20,711 bases of DNA, taken from assembly GCA_900764925.1 (NCBI GenBank), contig CAAFPW010000113.1, positions 1 to 20,711 of the forward strand. The letters are read 5' to 3'. This DNA comes from Fusobacteriaceae bacterium (GTDB taxonomy: Bacteria > Fusobacteriota > Fusobacteriia > Fusobacteriales > Fusobacteriaceae). The translations under genes and the position numbers were made by a program. Below, piece by piece: positions 14,431 to 20,711 of the stretch (positions are counted from its first letter, which is position 1; every line of letters starts with the position of its first letter). A model generated the notes under the pieces. That model had not been told where the DNA came from. It made no database searches and saw only the letters and a program-made list of their open reading frames with translations.

Positions 14431-15216
14431 ATGGTTGAGCTAAAAGATAATGAGAAAGAGTTAAGATATGTAAAATACTTTTATCAAGATTTAGAAAAGA
14501 TTCCTGACGAAAAAATAAAAATAGCAAATGGAGAGTTATTAGATAAAGAGTTGATTTTAGACATAGAGGATAGGAGCGATTTCTTATCAAATGAGATAGA
14601 TGAGAGAGAGATAGGGTTTGGGATAGCAAAAAATGGTACAGGTTATGTTTCTAATAAAACTTTTATGAAAGATGTAGAAGTAGATATGATAGATTGGTGG
14701 TTTGCATGGCACTGTATAGGGAGCGATCTAAGATATAAATTATGGGATCATGATGACCATTACTATGCTAGAGCAGACAAGTTAGATTATATTTTAGATA
14801 AAAATATACCAATGAATCAAAAGACTTGGGGTGTAACTCATAAAATATTAGAAGATATTGGATTTGGACCAAGTGAACTGACTCTTTCTTTTAAAAGACC
14901 AGGAGATTTTGGATATGATGAAAAGCTATTGGGAAGTAAGTATTGTAACTCAATGGTGTGTGCAATAGGAGAAGGGGATGTTCCAGCCTTTATGACGCAT
15001 AAATACTATAAAGTAGATGGTGGAACTATGTTTGAATCTAAGTTTTGGATAGGTTATGCATATATAGATGGAAAAATAGTTAAAGTGTTACCTGAAGGGA
15101 TAGAGGTTCCTGAGATTGCCGTAAGAAATCTGTTTAAACATAATATAAAAGAGTTTAGTAATCTAGCTAAAATTTTACCAGAAATATATAGTGAAGAAAA
15201 AGACAATTGGTTATAG
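14431..15216 (+). CDS. PhlG/phloretin-hydrolase family C-C hydrolase
   Basis: This 261-residue protein resembles the DAPG-hydrolase (PhlG) family, which cleaves the carbon-carbon bond between a phloroglucinol ring and an acyl chain. Two substrates are known: 2,4-diacetylphloroglucinol in Pseudomonas (PhlG) and phloretin in Eubacterium ramulus (Phy). The diagnostic DWWFAWH motif lies at 88-94. Candidate zinc ligands are H110, E141 (31 residues later, the spacing recalled for the known enzymes), H237 and E241 (H-x3-E); H190 is a further candidate active-site residue. No signal peptide, so it is cytoplasmic. AAGGAG is 6 nt before ATG. It is first in an operon with an ene-reductase 11 nt downstream and divergent from a LysR gene. 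Products would be a phloroglucinol and an aryl-alkanoic or short-chain acid; the exact substrate is inferred. Confidence 0.78.
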   Translation: MVELKDNEKELRYVKYFYQDLEKIPDEKIKIANGELLDKELILDIEDRSDFLSNEIDEREIGFGIAKNGTGYVSNKTFMKDVEVDMIDWWFAWHCIGSDLRYKLWDHDDHYYARADKLDYILDKNIPMNQKTWGVTHKILEDIGFGPSELTLSFKRPGDFGYDEKLLGSKYCNSMVCAIGEGDVPAFMTHKYYKVDGGTMFESKFWIGYAYIDGKIVKVLPEGIEVPEIAVRNLFKHNIKEFSNLAKILPEIYSEEKDNWL

Positions 15217-15227
15217 TGGAGGTTAAT

Positions 15228-17213
15228 ATGAGATTTGAAAAGATGTTTGAAGAGTTAAAAATCAATGATAAATATACTATGAGAAATCGTGTTTGTTGTG
15301 CACCTATGGCTTTTGCATTAGTAGCATGTATACCTGGAGTAAATGAGAAGTCATTTAGAAAGTTAGAAGCTCCAGCAAGGGGTGGAGATGCTATTGTTTC
15401 AGTTGGAGAGTTGGATGTAAATTTTACAGATGCAGTACGTATTCCTTTAGATCCAATTGATTTTAATGCCAAAGATGGTTATGTTGTAGAGCAGATAGGA
15501 GAGTATGCAAGACGTATCAAAAAACATGGGGCAATAGCACTATGTGAGTTAGCTCATCCAGGGGCAGAAAAAGTTCCTTTTAATGATAAACAGGAAGCTA
15601 TTGGGCCTATTGATGAAGTTAGACCAAATGGAGTTCCTGTACGTGCAATGACAAGGGAAGATATGGATAGAGTGGCACAAGATTTTGCAACTGCTGCTAA
15701 ATTTATTCAAAACTGTGGTTACGATGGAGTTGTTATTCATGGAGGACATGGATTTTTATTTACTCAATTTTTATCTTCTACTTATAATAAGAGAGAGGAT
15801 GAGTTTGGAGGAAGTTTAGAAAATAGAGCAAAATTTCCTATTCAAATTTTAAAATCAATACGTGAAGCTACAGGAAAAAATTTCATAATTGAACTACGTG
15901 TTAGTGCAGATGATGGATATACTGATGAAAAGCATGGGGTAACTCCTGAAGAAACAGGAAAATTTGCACATATGCTTGAAGGGATAGTAGATTTGATACA
16001 AGTATCTACAGGAATATATTATGATGCTGTAGAAACACATCAATTCTCATCTATGTTTGTTCCTCATGGAGTAAATGCAGGACTAGCTGAGATAGTAAAA
16101 AAATATACAAAACTTCCTGTGGGAGTTGTAGGTGGAATCAATAGTCCAGAGCAGATAGAGGAGATTTTAGAAAAGGGGCAAGCTGATTATATAGTGTTAG
16201 GTAGACAGAGTATAGCTGATCCAGAGTTAGTAAATAAAACAAAAGCTGGAGAAGTAGATAGAATAAGAAGATGTTTAAGATGTTATAAATGTTTTCCAGG
16301 GTCTCCAGAGGAAGGGTATACTGACTTACCATTTGACAGTAAAGAGCTAGCAAAAACAGTGGGAGAGTGTACAATAAATCCTTTAGCTAATCTACCTTTT
16401 GATCCGTATAGCTTAGAGAAAATAAAGAGTATAAAAAAAGTTTTAGTTGTAGGTGGAGGAGTAGGAGGAATGCAAGCTGCTATTACAGCTTTTGATCGTG
16501 GACATGATGTAATCCTAGCAGAAAAAGATGCAAAATTAGGAGGAATGTTATTCTTCACAGATATTGATATAGATAAACCAGATTTACGTAACTTTAAAAA
16601 TGTTATGATAAGAGAGGTTGAGAAGAGAGATATCAAAGTTCTATTAAATACAGAGATAACATTGGATAAGATAAGAGAAATTGAGCCTGATGCAGTGATT
16701 TTTGCTGTGGGATCTGAACCAAACTCTGTGAAGATACCTGGAATAGAAAATGCTCATCAATCTTTAGAAGCTTATAGAGGAAAGGTAGAACTAGGAAAAG
16801 AGATAATATTTATAGGTGGAGGTCTAATTGGGGCAGAACAAGGACTATATTTAGCTAAAATTGGGCATAAGGTAACTATAATAGAGATGTTACCAAGAAT
16901 AGCAAATGAAGCTTATGGAATGTATAGAGAAGCCTTAGTAAGAGAGATTTCACATGAAAATATAGATGTATTAGAAAATACAAAATGTCTTGAAATATAT
17001 AGGGATGGTGTAAAAGTACTGACTCCAGAAGGAGAAGAGAAGATAATAAAAGGAGATACTATATTGTATGCTTTAGGAATGAAATCAGTCAATGTAGATG
17101 AAATGAAAGAAAATCTAAAGGATATAGAAATAAAGATAATAGGAGATGCTAAAAAACCAGGAAAAGTTGATAGAGCAATAAGAGAGGGATACTTAGCAGC
17201 TATTGAATTATAG
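15228..17213 (+). CDS. Old-yellow-enzyme-type ene-reductase with Fe-S and FAD/NAD domains
   Basis: This 661-residue protein has an N-terminal FMN TIM barrel (about 1-340: APMA at 25-28, ELAHPG 107-112, GVVIHGGHGFL 167-177, NKREDEFGGSLENR 187-200). Fe-S cysteines C349, C352, C355 and C381 follow. The FAD/NADH module has two dinucleotide motifs (GGGVGG 409-414, GGGLIG 530-535). This is the layout of 2,4-dienoyl-CoA reductase, 2-enoate reductase, BaiCD/BaiH and the flavonoid-pathway enoate reductase. It reduces an activated C=C bond with NAD(P)H. ATG at 15228 is chosen because GGAGG is 5 nt upstream; a longer frame would overlap the hydrolase. Context suggests a chalcone-like or cinnamoyl-type substrate (inference). 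The third Cys spacing (x2) and the x25 gap to the fourth are unlike the usual x3 and about x11. Confidence 0.85.
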   Translation: MRFEKMFEELKINDKYTMRNRVCCAPMAFALVACIPGVNEKSFRKLEAPARGGDAIVSVGELDVNFTDAVRIPLDPIDFNAKDGYVVEQIGEYARRIKKHGAIALCELAHPGAEKVPFNDKQEAIGPIDEVRPNGVPVRAMTREDMDRVAQDFATAAKFIQNCGYDGVVIHGGHGFLFTQFLSSTYNKREDEFGGSLENRAKFPIQILKSIREATGKNFIIELRVSADDGYTDEKHGVTPEETGKFAHMLEGIVDLIQVSTGIYYDAVETHQFSSMFVPHGVNAGLAEIVKKYTKLPVGVVGGINSPEQIEEILEKGQADYIVLGRQSIADPELVNKTKAGEVDRIRRCLRCYKCFPGSPEEGYTDLPFDSKELAKTVGECTINPLANLPFDPYSLEKIKSIKKVLVVGGGVGGMQAAITAFDRGHDVILAEKDAKLGGMLFFTDIDIDKPDLRNFKNVMIREVEKRDIKVLLNTEITLDKIREIEPDAVIFAVGSEPNSVKIPGIENAHQSLEAYRGKVELGKEIIFIGGGLIGAEQGLYLAKIGHKVTIIEMLPRIANEAYGMYREALVREISHENIDVLENTKCLEIYRDGVKVLTPEGEEKIIKGDTILYALGMKSVNVDEMKENLKDIEIKIIGDAKKPGKVDRAIREGYLAAIEL

Positions 17214-17220
17214 AATTTAA

Positions 17221-17268
17221 AAGACTGCTGTAAGCTAATAATTAGTTAGTTTACAACAGTCTTTTTTA
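17221..17268. terminator. Bidirectional hairpin terminator
   Basis: The arms 17221-17238 and 17246-17263 form an 18-bp stem (AAGACTG/CAGTCTT base) with one mismatch and one G-U wobble and a 7-nt loop, then TTTTT. It separates the convergent ene-reductase and MATE genes. Confidence 0.9.
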
Positions 17269-17275
17269 TATTTTT

Positions 17276-18607
17276 CTATTGTTGTTTATTCAATGATCTA
17301 TAGAAGAAAATAACTCCCAATACAATACTGATATAATCAGCTACTGTTTGAGTTAGGTTAACCCCTGTCAAACCAAAAAACGAGTTTAGAATAAAAAGTA
17401 ACGGAATAAATAGAGCTCCCTGTCTTGCCAATGAGAGAACAGTTGCAGGGAGAGGATTATTAAGTGCTTGCATTCCATTAATTGATAGGAACATCACTCC
17501 TAAAATTGGACCTGCTAAAGATGTAGCTGTCAACATAGCGGCTCCATATTCAATAACCTCACTATCAGCAATAAATAGTGATATTATCTCTCTATTAAAT
17601 CCTATATAGATAATAGTTAAGATAACTCCTACAATTACTGAAAATAGGGTACTAAACTTCATAATAGCTATAAAACGCTCTTTTAATTTTGCTCCATAGC
17701 AGTATCCCAATAGAGGTTGTATTCCATTAGCTATTCCCATATGAACCAATACAATCAAGAGATATATCTTAGTCACTATTCCCATTGCTGCAACTGCATT
17801 GTTTCCATAAATTAGGAGTACATTATTTAAAAATACTGTGGAAATACTCATTAAACCAGAATTTATAGCAGCAGGTATACCTAGTTTTGTAAGATTTCCA
17901 GCTACCTCTTTATTGAGGGAAAAATATTTAGGAGATATAGTTAAAAGAGGACTTCTATATTTGAAGTAATAGACATAGTACAAAGTTCCAGCAATATTTC
18001 CTATAACTGTTGCTATGGCTGCCCCAGCTGTTCCCATTTTTAAATATAGTATTAATATAGGGTCTAAAACTATATTTATGATTGTTCCTATCATTCCACC
18101 AATCATAGAAGCTTTTGCAGCTCCCTCCCCTCTGATAACATGTCCAAAGGCATTGGAGAAAAGTACAAATGGGCCTCCAATAGCTATATAGAAAAGATAA
18201 TCTTTGGAAAATTGATAAGTTTCTTTAGTAGCTCCTAGCAATTTTAATATAGGATCCATAAAGATTACTATTAAAAGTCCAAATATAGCCCCAAGTATAA
18301 GAGATGCATAACATGCAAATGATGAGCTTTGTTTTGCAAATTTTCTCTTATTTCCTCCTAAAAATATTGATATCATAGCACTTCCACCTATTCCAAGAAG
18401 TTGTGAAATGGCTAAAAACATTACAAATATTGGATTAGCTAAAGATACAGCAGCTACTTGTAAAGGGTCTTGTGTCTGTCCTACAAAGTATGTATCGGCC
18501 ATATTGTAGATAACTACAACTAGAGATGTTATTATTGTAGGGATTGCCATTTGCATAACAGCTTTCTTCACAGGTGATTTTTCAAATAAAATTTTATTTT
18601 GTTCCAA
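17276..18607 (-). CDS. MATE-family multidrug efflux transporter
   Basis: This 443-residue protein has about 12 membrane helices in two homologous halves. MATE hallmarks include an N-terminal PTIITSLVVVIYNMADTYFVGQ, GGSAMISIFLGGNKRKFA and, in the second half, GIANGIQPLLGYCYGAKLKERF. It exports hydrophobic or cationic compounds using a sodium or proton gradient. The start codon is TTG at 18605-18607 with AGGAGG 5 nt upstream. It is cotranscribed with a MarR gene 69 bp upstream, with an AT-rich hairpin between. Its position beside aromatic-compound genes suggests export of toxic polyphenols or products (inference). Confidence 0.93.
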   Translation of the reverse strand: MEQNKILFEKSPVKKAVMQMAIPTIITSLVVVIYNMADTYFVGQTQDPLQVAAVSLANPIFVMFLAISQLLGIGGSAMISIFLGGNKRKFAKQSSSFACYASLILGAIFGLLIVIFMDPILKLLGATKETYQFSKDYLFYIAIGGPFVLFSNAFGHVIRGEGAAKASMIGGMIGTIINIVLDPILILYLKMGTAGAAIATVIGNIAGTLYYVYYFKYRSPLLTISPKYFSLNKEVAGNLTKLGIPAAINSGLMSISTVFLNNVLLIYGNNAVAAMGIVTKIYLLIVLVHMGIANGIQPLLGYCYGAKLKERFIAIMKFSTLFSVIVGVILTIIYIGFNREIISLFIADSEVIEYGAAMLTATSLAGPILGVMFLSINGMQALNNPLPATVLSLARQGALFIPLLFILNSFFGLTGVNLTQTVADYISIVLGVIFFYRSLNKQQ

Positions 18608-18654
18608 CTTATCCTCCTTATTGTTTGCTTACGAACTATTTTTTTAAAAATAAA

Positions 18655-18676
18655 GAATATTGAATAATCAATATTC
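18655..18676 (-). repeat. Perfect inverted repeat between marR and the MATE gene
   Basis: GAATATTGA (18655-18663) and TCAATATTC (18668-18676) with an ATAA gap, directly after the marR stop codon. On the minus strand it is followed by TTTATTTTT, so it may be a weak intrinsic terminator limiting MATE expression. A MarR binding site is the alternative. Confidence 0.6.
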
Positions 18677-19129
18677 CTATTCCATATTACTAAGAATAAT
18701 TTTACAAATTTCTCTAAAACTCTCTAACTGATTTTTAGTTAAATTTTTTTGAAGTTTATTTTCTAGGTTAGAGATTATCTGATCCCCTATTTTATTCAAC
18801 TCCTCTCCTTTAGGTAGGAGTACTATTCTTTTTAATCTTTTGTCATTATTTAAACACTCTCTTGATATTAAACCTTTATTCTCCATTAGAAGCAACATCT
18901 TAGAGGCAGTAGCTTTATTTATATAGAACTCCTCTTCAATATCCTTTTGAAAAATATCTTTTTTACCTTTTCTTTTCATTTCAAGCAAATAATTAACTAT
19001 CATTATATTCATTATAGAATACTCTTTTATATCATATTTTTTATATTGAACATACATCTCTCTTTCAAGGTGATTATTTATCTTTTTTACAAATAGACCA
19101 ATATGATTATTAATATCTACTCTCTTCAT
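18677..19129 (-). CDS. MarR-family regulator of the MATE operon
   Basis: This 150-residue winged-helix protein has the MarR pattern: IFQKDIEEEFYINKATASKMLLLMENKGLI as recognition helices, then NDKRLKRIVLLPKGEEL as wing. ATG at 19129 follows GGAGGG by 3-4 nt; an upstream in-frame GTG (19141) lies in the ribosome site. First gene of the operon with MATE, it is presumably its repressor, relieved by transported compounds. It is divergent from a second, only distantly similar MarR gene. Confidence 0.9.
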   Translation of the reverse strand: MKRVDINNHIGLFVKKINNHLEREMYVQYKKYDIKEYSIMNIMIVNYLLEMKRKGKKDIFQKDIEEEFYINKATASKMLLLMENKGLISRECLNNDKRLKRIVLLPKGEELNKIGDQIISNLENKLQKNLTKNQLESFREICKIILSNME

Positions 19130-19153
19130 AACTCCCTCCACTACCTACAGATT

Positions 19154-19182
19154 ATTCTATTCATTTTTTAATTTTTTGTCAA
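19154..19182 (-). promoter_or_regulatory. Near-consensus promoter of the marR-MATE operon
   Basis: On the minus strand, a perfect TTGACA (19177-19182), a 17-bp spacer and TAGAAT (19154-19159, one base off consensus), about 20 nt before the start codon region. Confidence 0.82.
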
Positions 19183-19191
19183 CATTTTTTC

Positions 19192-19220
19192 TTGATTTTT
19201 TTTGAAAAATATGTTATAAC
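19192..19220 (+). promoter_or_regulatory. Promoter of the second marR gene
   Basis: TTGATT (19192-19197), a 17-bp spacer and TATAAC (19215-19220). The predicted start falls on the palindrome at 19227. Confidence 0.65.
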
Positions 19221-19226
19221 AAATAT

Positions 19227-19238
19227 GTGTTTAAACAC
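19227..19238. promoter_or_regulatory. MarR-type operator, copy 1
   Basis: GTGTTTAAACAC is a perfect 12-bp palindrome at the start site of the marR gene. Together with flanking bases (AAATATGTGTTTAAACAC) it repeats exactly at 19714-19731, before the next gene. Confidence 0.8.
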
Positions 19239-19259
19239 TTAATTAAGGAGAGTAGAGAT

Positions 19260-19694
19260 ATGAGTGATTATAATTTAAAAAAATCTTTGGGATTTAAACT
19301 TGATAAAGCTTCCAGATTAACTACCTTAAATCTAAATAAAAGTTTAAAAGAGAATAACTTTTCTATCACTCCAGAACAATGGGGAGTTATTAATTTTTTA
19401 CTTCTTGGAGATGGAATTACTCAAAATCAAATTTCTAGCTTAATAGGTAAGGATCATACATGTGTTTCTAGACTGGTTGATACCTTGATAAAAAAAGAGT
19501 TAATTGTTAAATGTTCCTCTCCTACAGATAAGAGAATCAATCTTATTTATCTGACTGACTCCGGAAAGAAACTTCAAAATAGTGTAGTTTATACAGTTGA
19601 GCATAGCTTGGACAAGGTTTTTAAAGATGTATCTGAAGAGGAGAAGAGAGTTTTTTCAACTGTTTTGGATAAAATTATAAAAAATTTAGAGTGA
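19260..19694 (+). CDS. MarR-family regulator, autoregulated
   Basis: This 144-residue MarR protein has ITPEQWGVINFLLLGDGITQNQISSLIGKDHTCVSRLVDTLIKKELI as winged-helix core and SPTDKRINLIYLTDSGKKL as wing. ATG at 19260 follows AAGGAG by 9 nt; an in-frame GTG at 19227 lies in the operator palindrome and has no ribosome site. Twin palindromes before this gene and before the next indicate that it represses itself and the downstream secreted-protein gene. The stop codon lies in the loop of a short terminator. Inducer unknown. Confidence 0.92.
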   Translation: MSDYNLKKSLGFKLDKASRLTTLNLNKSLKENNFSITPEQWGVINFLLLGDGITQNQISSLIGKDHTCVSRLVDTLIKKELIVKCSSPTDKRINLIYLTDSGKKLQNSVVYTVEHSLDKVFKDVSEEEKRVFSTVLDKIIKNLE

Positions 19695-19709
19695 TTACTC
19701 TATTTTTTT
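19687..19709 (+). terminator. Short terminator overlapping the marR stop codon
   Basis: TAGAGT (19687-19692), loop GATT, ACTCTA (19697-19702), then TTTTTTT. The TGA stop is partly in the stem and loop. The stem is only 6 bp but has a good T-run. Confidence 0.65.
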
Positions 19710-19716
19710 AAATAAA

Positions 19717-19734
19717 TATGTGTTTAAACACATA
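19717..19734. promoter_or_regulatory. MarR-type operator, copy 2
   Basis: TATGTGTTTAAACACATA is a perfect 18-bp palindrome containing the core of copy 1. A -10-like TATAAT follows at 19739-19744, so the palindrome would cover the -35/spacer region of the promoter for the gene at 19766. Confidence 0.82.
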
Positions 19735-19765
19735 AAATTATAATAAAATTATAAGGAGATTTATT

Positions 19766-20650
19766 ATGAGAAAAAAGAGATTTATTTTTATTTTGGGATT
19801 ACTGTTTTGTGTTATTTTTGCTAATCCTCTATTTGCATCACAATTAAAGAGAAGTTATTTAATTTTAAATTTAACTGATATCAATGATTTACCAAAAGCT
19901 AATAGATGGCTCTTTAAATATCATGCACAAGATACTATCAATATCAATGGACCTATATTAGCTGGATATTCTACATATAGAGCTCTTCCAATACCAGAGG
20001 GGGGAGAAAAATATGGAGCATATAACTGGAGAATGACTGAACACTATTGGAGAGAGGATCCATTTTCAATGGAAGATGAACTTAATCAAGGAACTGCAAT
20101 GAGTGAAGTTTGGGTAGAGGGATACAATGAGATGATTGGAAATCCTGTTGACTCAACTAAAAGAGCTGATTGGGGTGTTCAAGAAAATAAAAATGCTCAT
20201 CCAGCTGCTTTTGTTTTTGTAAATAGAAGAATAGATGATGATTTTAAAGGATATGGACTTACAAGTGATGATGGACCATTTTATAGATTTGTAGTAGCTT
20301 TAAAATATCCTAAGGGTGTTAAAGAGGAGGAAGGAGAAAAATGGTTCTACAATAGTTTTATTCCAGAAATAATAAAAGAAAAGGATCTATTGAGATGTTT
20401 TTCATATAAAGCTATTGAGCCCAAAACTTCGCCTTTTGTAAGAGTAATTGAGTTTTGGTATAGAGATTCAAAGACTTGGAAAAAGAATTGGATAGATAAT
20501 ACTCCAAATGTAAAAAAACCATCATGGGCTAAGAGTAATGATGTATTCCCTTATCTTACTCCTTATCAAGATATTGTTAGTATATTTTTAGAGGAGCATG
20601 CAGAAAGAGATTTTTTAAGAGATGGAACTGAGTATCACTTTACAAATTAA
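19766..20650 (+). CDS. Secreted protein, possible tandem dimeric alpha/beta-barrel fold
   Basis: This 294-residue protein has a clear signal peptide (about 1-24, hydrophobic core, ending LFA). The mature part seems to contain two related segments. The first begins RSYLILNLTDINDLPKANRWLF with YHAQD...GPILAGYSTYRALP, reminiscent of EthD-type ferredoxin-like domains. The second contains FVVALKYPKGVKEEEGEKWF and ends RVIEFWYRD. The resemblance is by eye and weak; no catalytic motif is recognised. It is Trp- and Tyr-rich, which would fit an aromatic ligand. It is controlled by the MarR palindrome just upstream, and a further gene starts 42 nt after its stop, so it heads an operon. Start: ATG preceded by AAGGAG. 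Confidence 0.6.
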   Translation: MRKKRFIFILGLLFCVIFANPLFASQLKRSYLILNLTDINDLPKANRWLFKYHAQDTININGPILAGYSTYRALPIPEGGEKYGAYNWRMTEHYWREDPFSMEDELNQGTAMSEVWVEGYNEMIGNPVDSTKRADWGVQENKNAHPAAFVFVNRRIDDDFKGYGLTSDDGPFYRFVVALKYPKGVKEEEGEKWFYNSFIPEIIKEKDLLRCFSYKAIEPKTSPFVRVIEFWYRDSKTWKKNWIDNTPNVKKPSWAKSNDVFPYLTPYQDIVSIFLEEHAERDFLRDGTEYHFTN

Positions 20651-20692
20651 TATGAATTAAATTTATTAAAAATATATAAAGGAAGGTAGAAA

Positions 20693-20711
20693 ATGAAAAT
20701 ATTAGGAATTT
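20693..20711 (+). CDS. Partial CDS, start of a gene cut by the window edge
   Basis: AAGGAAGG is followed by ATG and six codons (MKILGI) before the window ends. The same MK(V/I)LGI opening is seen in the flavodoxin-fold protein at 11591-12538, so this may be another NAD(P)H:FMN reductase-type protein, but six residues cannot establish that. It probably shares the MarR-controlled transcript of the secreted protein. Confidence 0.45.

Noticed and set aside
14405..14629. Open frame on the minus strand overlapping the hydrolase gene start
   Set aside because: Leucine/serine-rich shadow of the PhlG-like gene, with no ribosome site or domain.
14431..15216. General phloroglucinol pathway including phloroglucinol reductase in the window
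   Set aside because: The SDR at 10776 has a generic motif set and lies on a separate HxlR-controlled transcript; nothing ties it to phloroglucinol reduction.
15167..16636. Four open frames on the minus strand within the ene-reductase gene
   Set aside because: All are antisense to a long gene with continuous domain matches; low-complexity composition and no start signals.
15228..17213. Bile-acid (bai) operon assignment
   Set aside because: The ene-reductase layout resembles BaiCD/BaiH, but no bai CoA ligase, CoA transferase, 7-alpha-dehydratase or transporter gene is present; the PhlG-like neighbour points to aromatic substrates instead.
19227..19734. The repeated palindrome as a CRISPR or REP-type repeat
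   Set aside because: There are only two copies, each at a promoter next to a MarR gene, with a gene rather than a spacer between.

Overview
The window is AT-rich bacterial DNA. Arginine is written almost entirely as AGA, leaders carry strong AGGAGG-type ribosome sites, and several genes start at TTG or GTG. The protein set (secreted FMN-binding proteins, DUF2147, a LacI/FAD-oxidoreductase/sodium-symporter cassette, an old-yellow-enzyme ene-reductase, MATE, several MarR/MerR/HxlR/LysR regulators) suits an anaerobic fermenter, most likely a Fusobacterium or a close relative. That taxonomic call is an inference from composition and gene families. No rRNA, tRNA, CRISPR array, insertion sequence or phage gene was seen.

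Left part (1-5400). A two-component operon on the minus strand (OmpR-type regulator, histidine kinase, small secreted FMN_bind-like protein) lies back to back with a second secreted FMN-binding protein on the plus strand. Next come a class I isoprenoid-synthase-like protein and a secreted DUF2147 protein in one transcript. Positions 4954-5341 hold a deletion scar: C-terminal stumps of a LysR regulator (minus) and a YczE-like membrane protein (plus) joined tail-outward, with both 5' halves and the shared promoter missing.

Middle part (5400-10270). This is a self-contained catabolic cassette between two bidirectional terminators: a LacI repressor and a small membrane protein on the minus strand, and an FAD-dependent oxidoreductase plus a sodium:solute symporter on the plus strand. 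Two identical 18-bp LacI-type operators start 103 bp apart, one at the start site and one against the ribosome site, with a terminator-like hairpin between them.

Right part (10270-20711). Redox and xenobiotic genes predominate: HxlR regulator with a divergent SDR dehydrogenase; a flavodoxin-fold Fe-S/zinc-ribbon protein behind a MerR-type 19-bp-spacer promoter; MerR and LysR regulators; and, divergent from LysR, a two-gene operon of a PhlG/phloretin-hydrolase family C-C hydrolase and a 661-residue FMN/Fe-S/FAD ene-reductase. A MarR-MATE efflux operon follows, then a divergent MarR with a conspicuous palindromic operator that also precedes a secreted protein of unknown function and the first codons of another gene.

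The most interesting reading is that 11591-18607 encodes reduction and carbon-carbon cleavage of phloroglucinol-type polyphenols (flavonoid or dihydrochalcone-like compounds), with dedicated regulators and an efflux pump. The hydrolase/ene-reductase pairing resembles the gut flavonoid pathway of Eubacterium ramulus and Flavonifractor plautii. No chalcone isomerase is present in the window.
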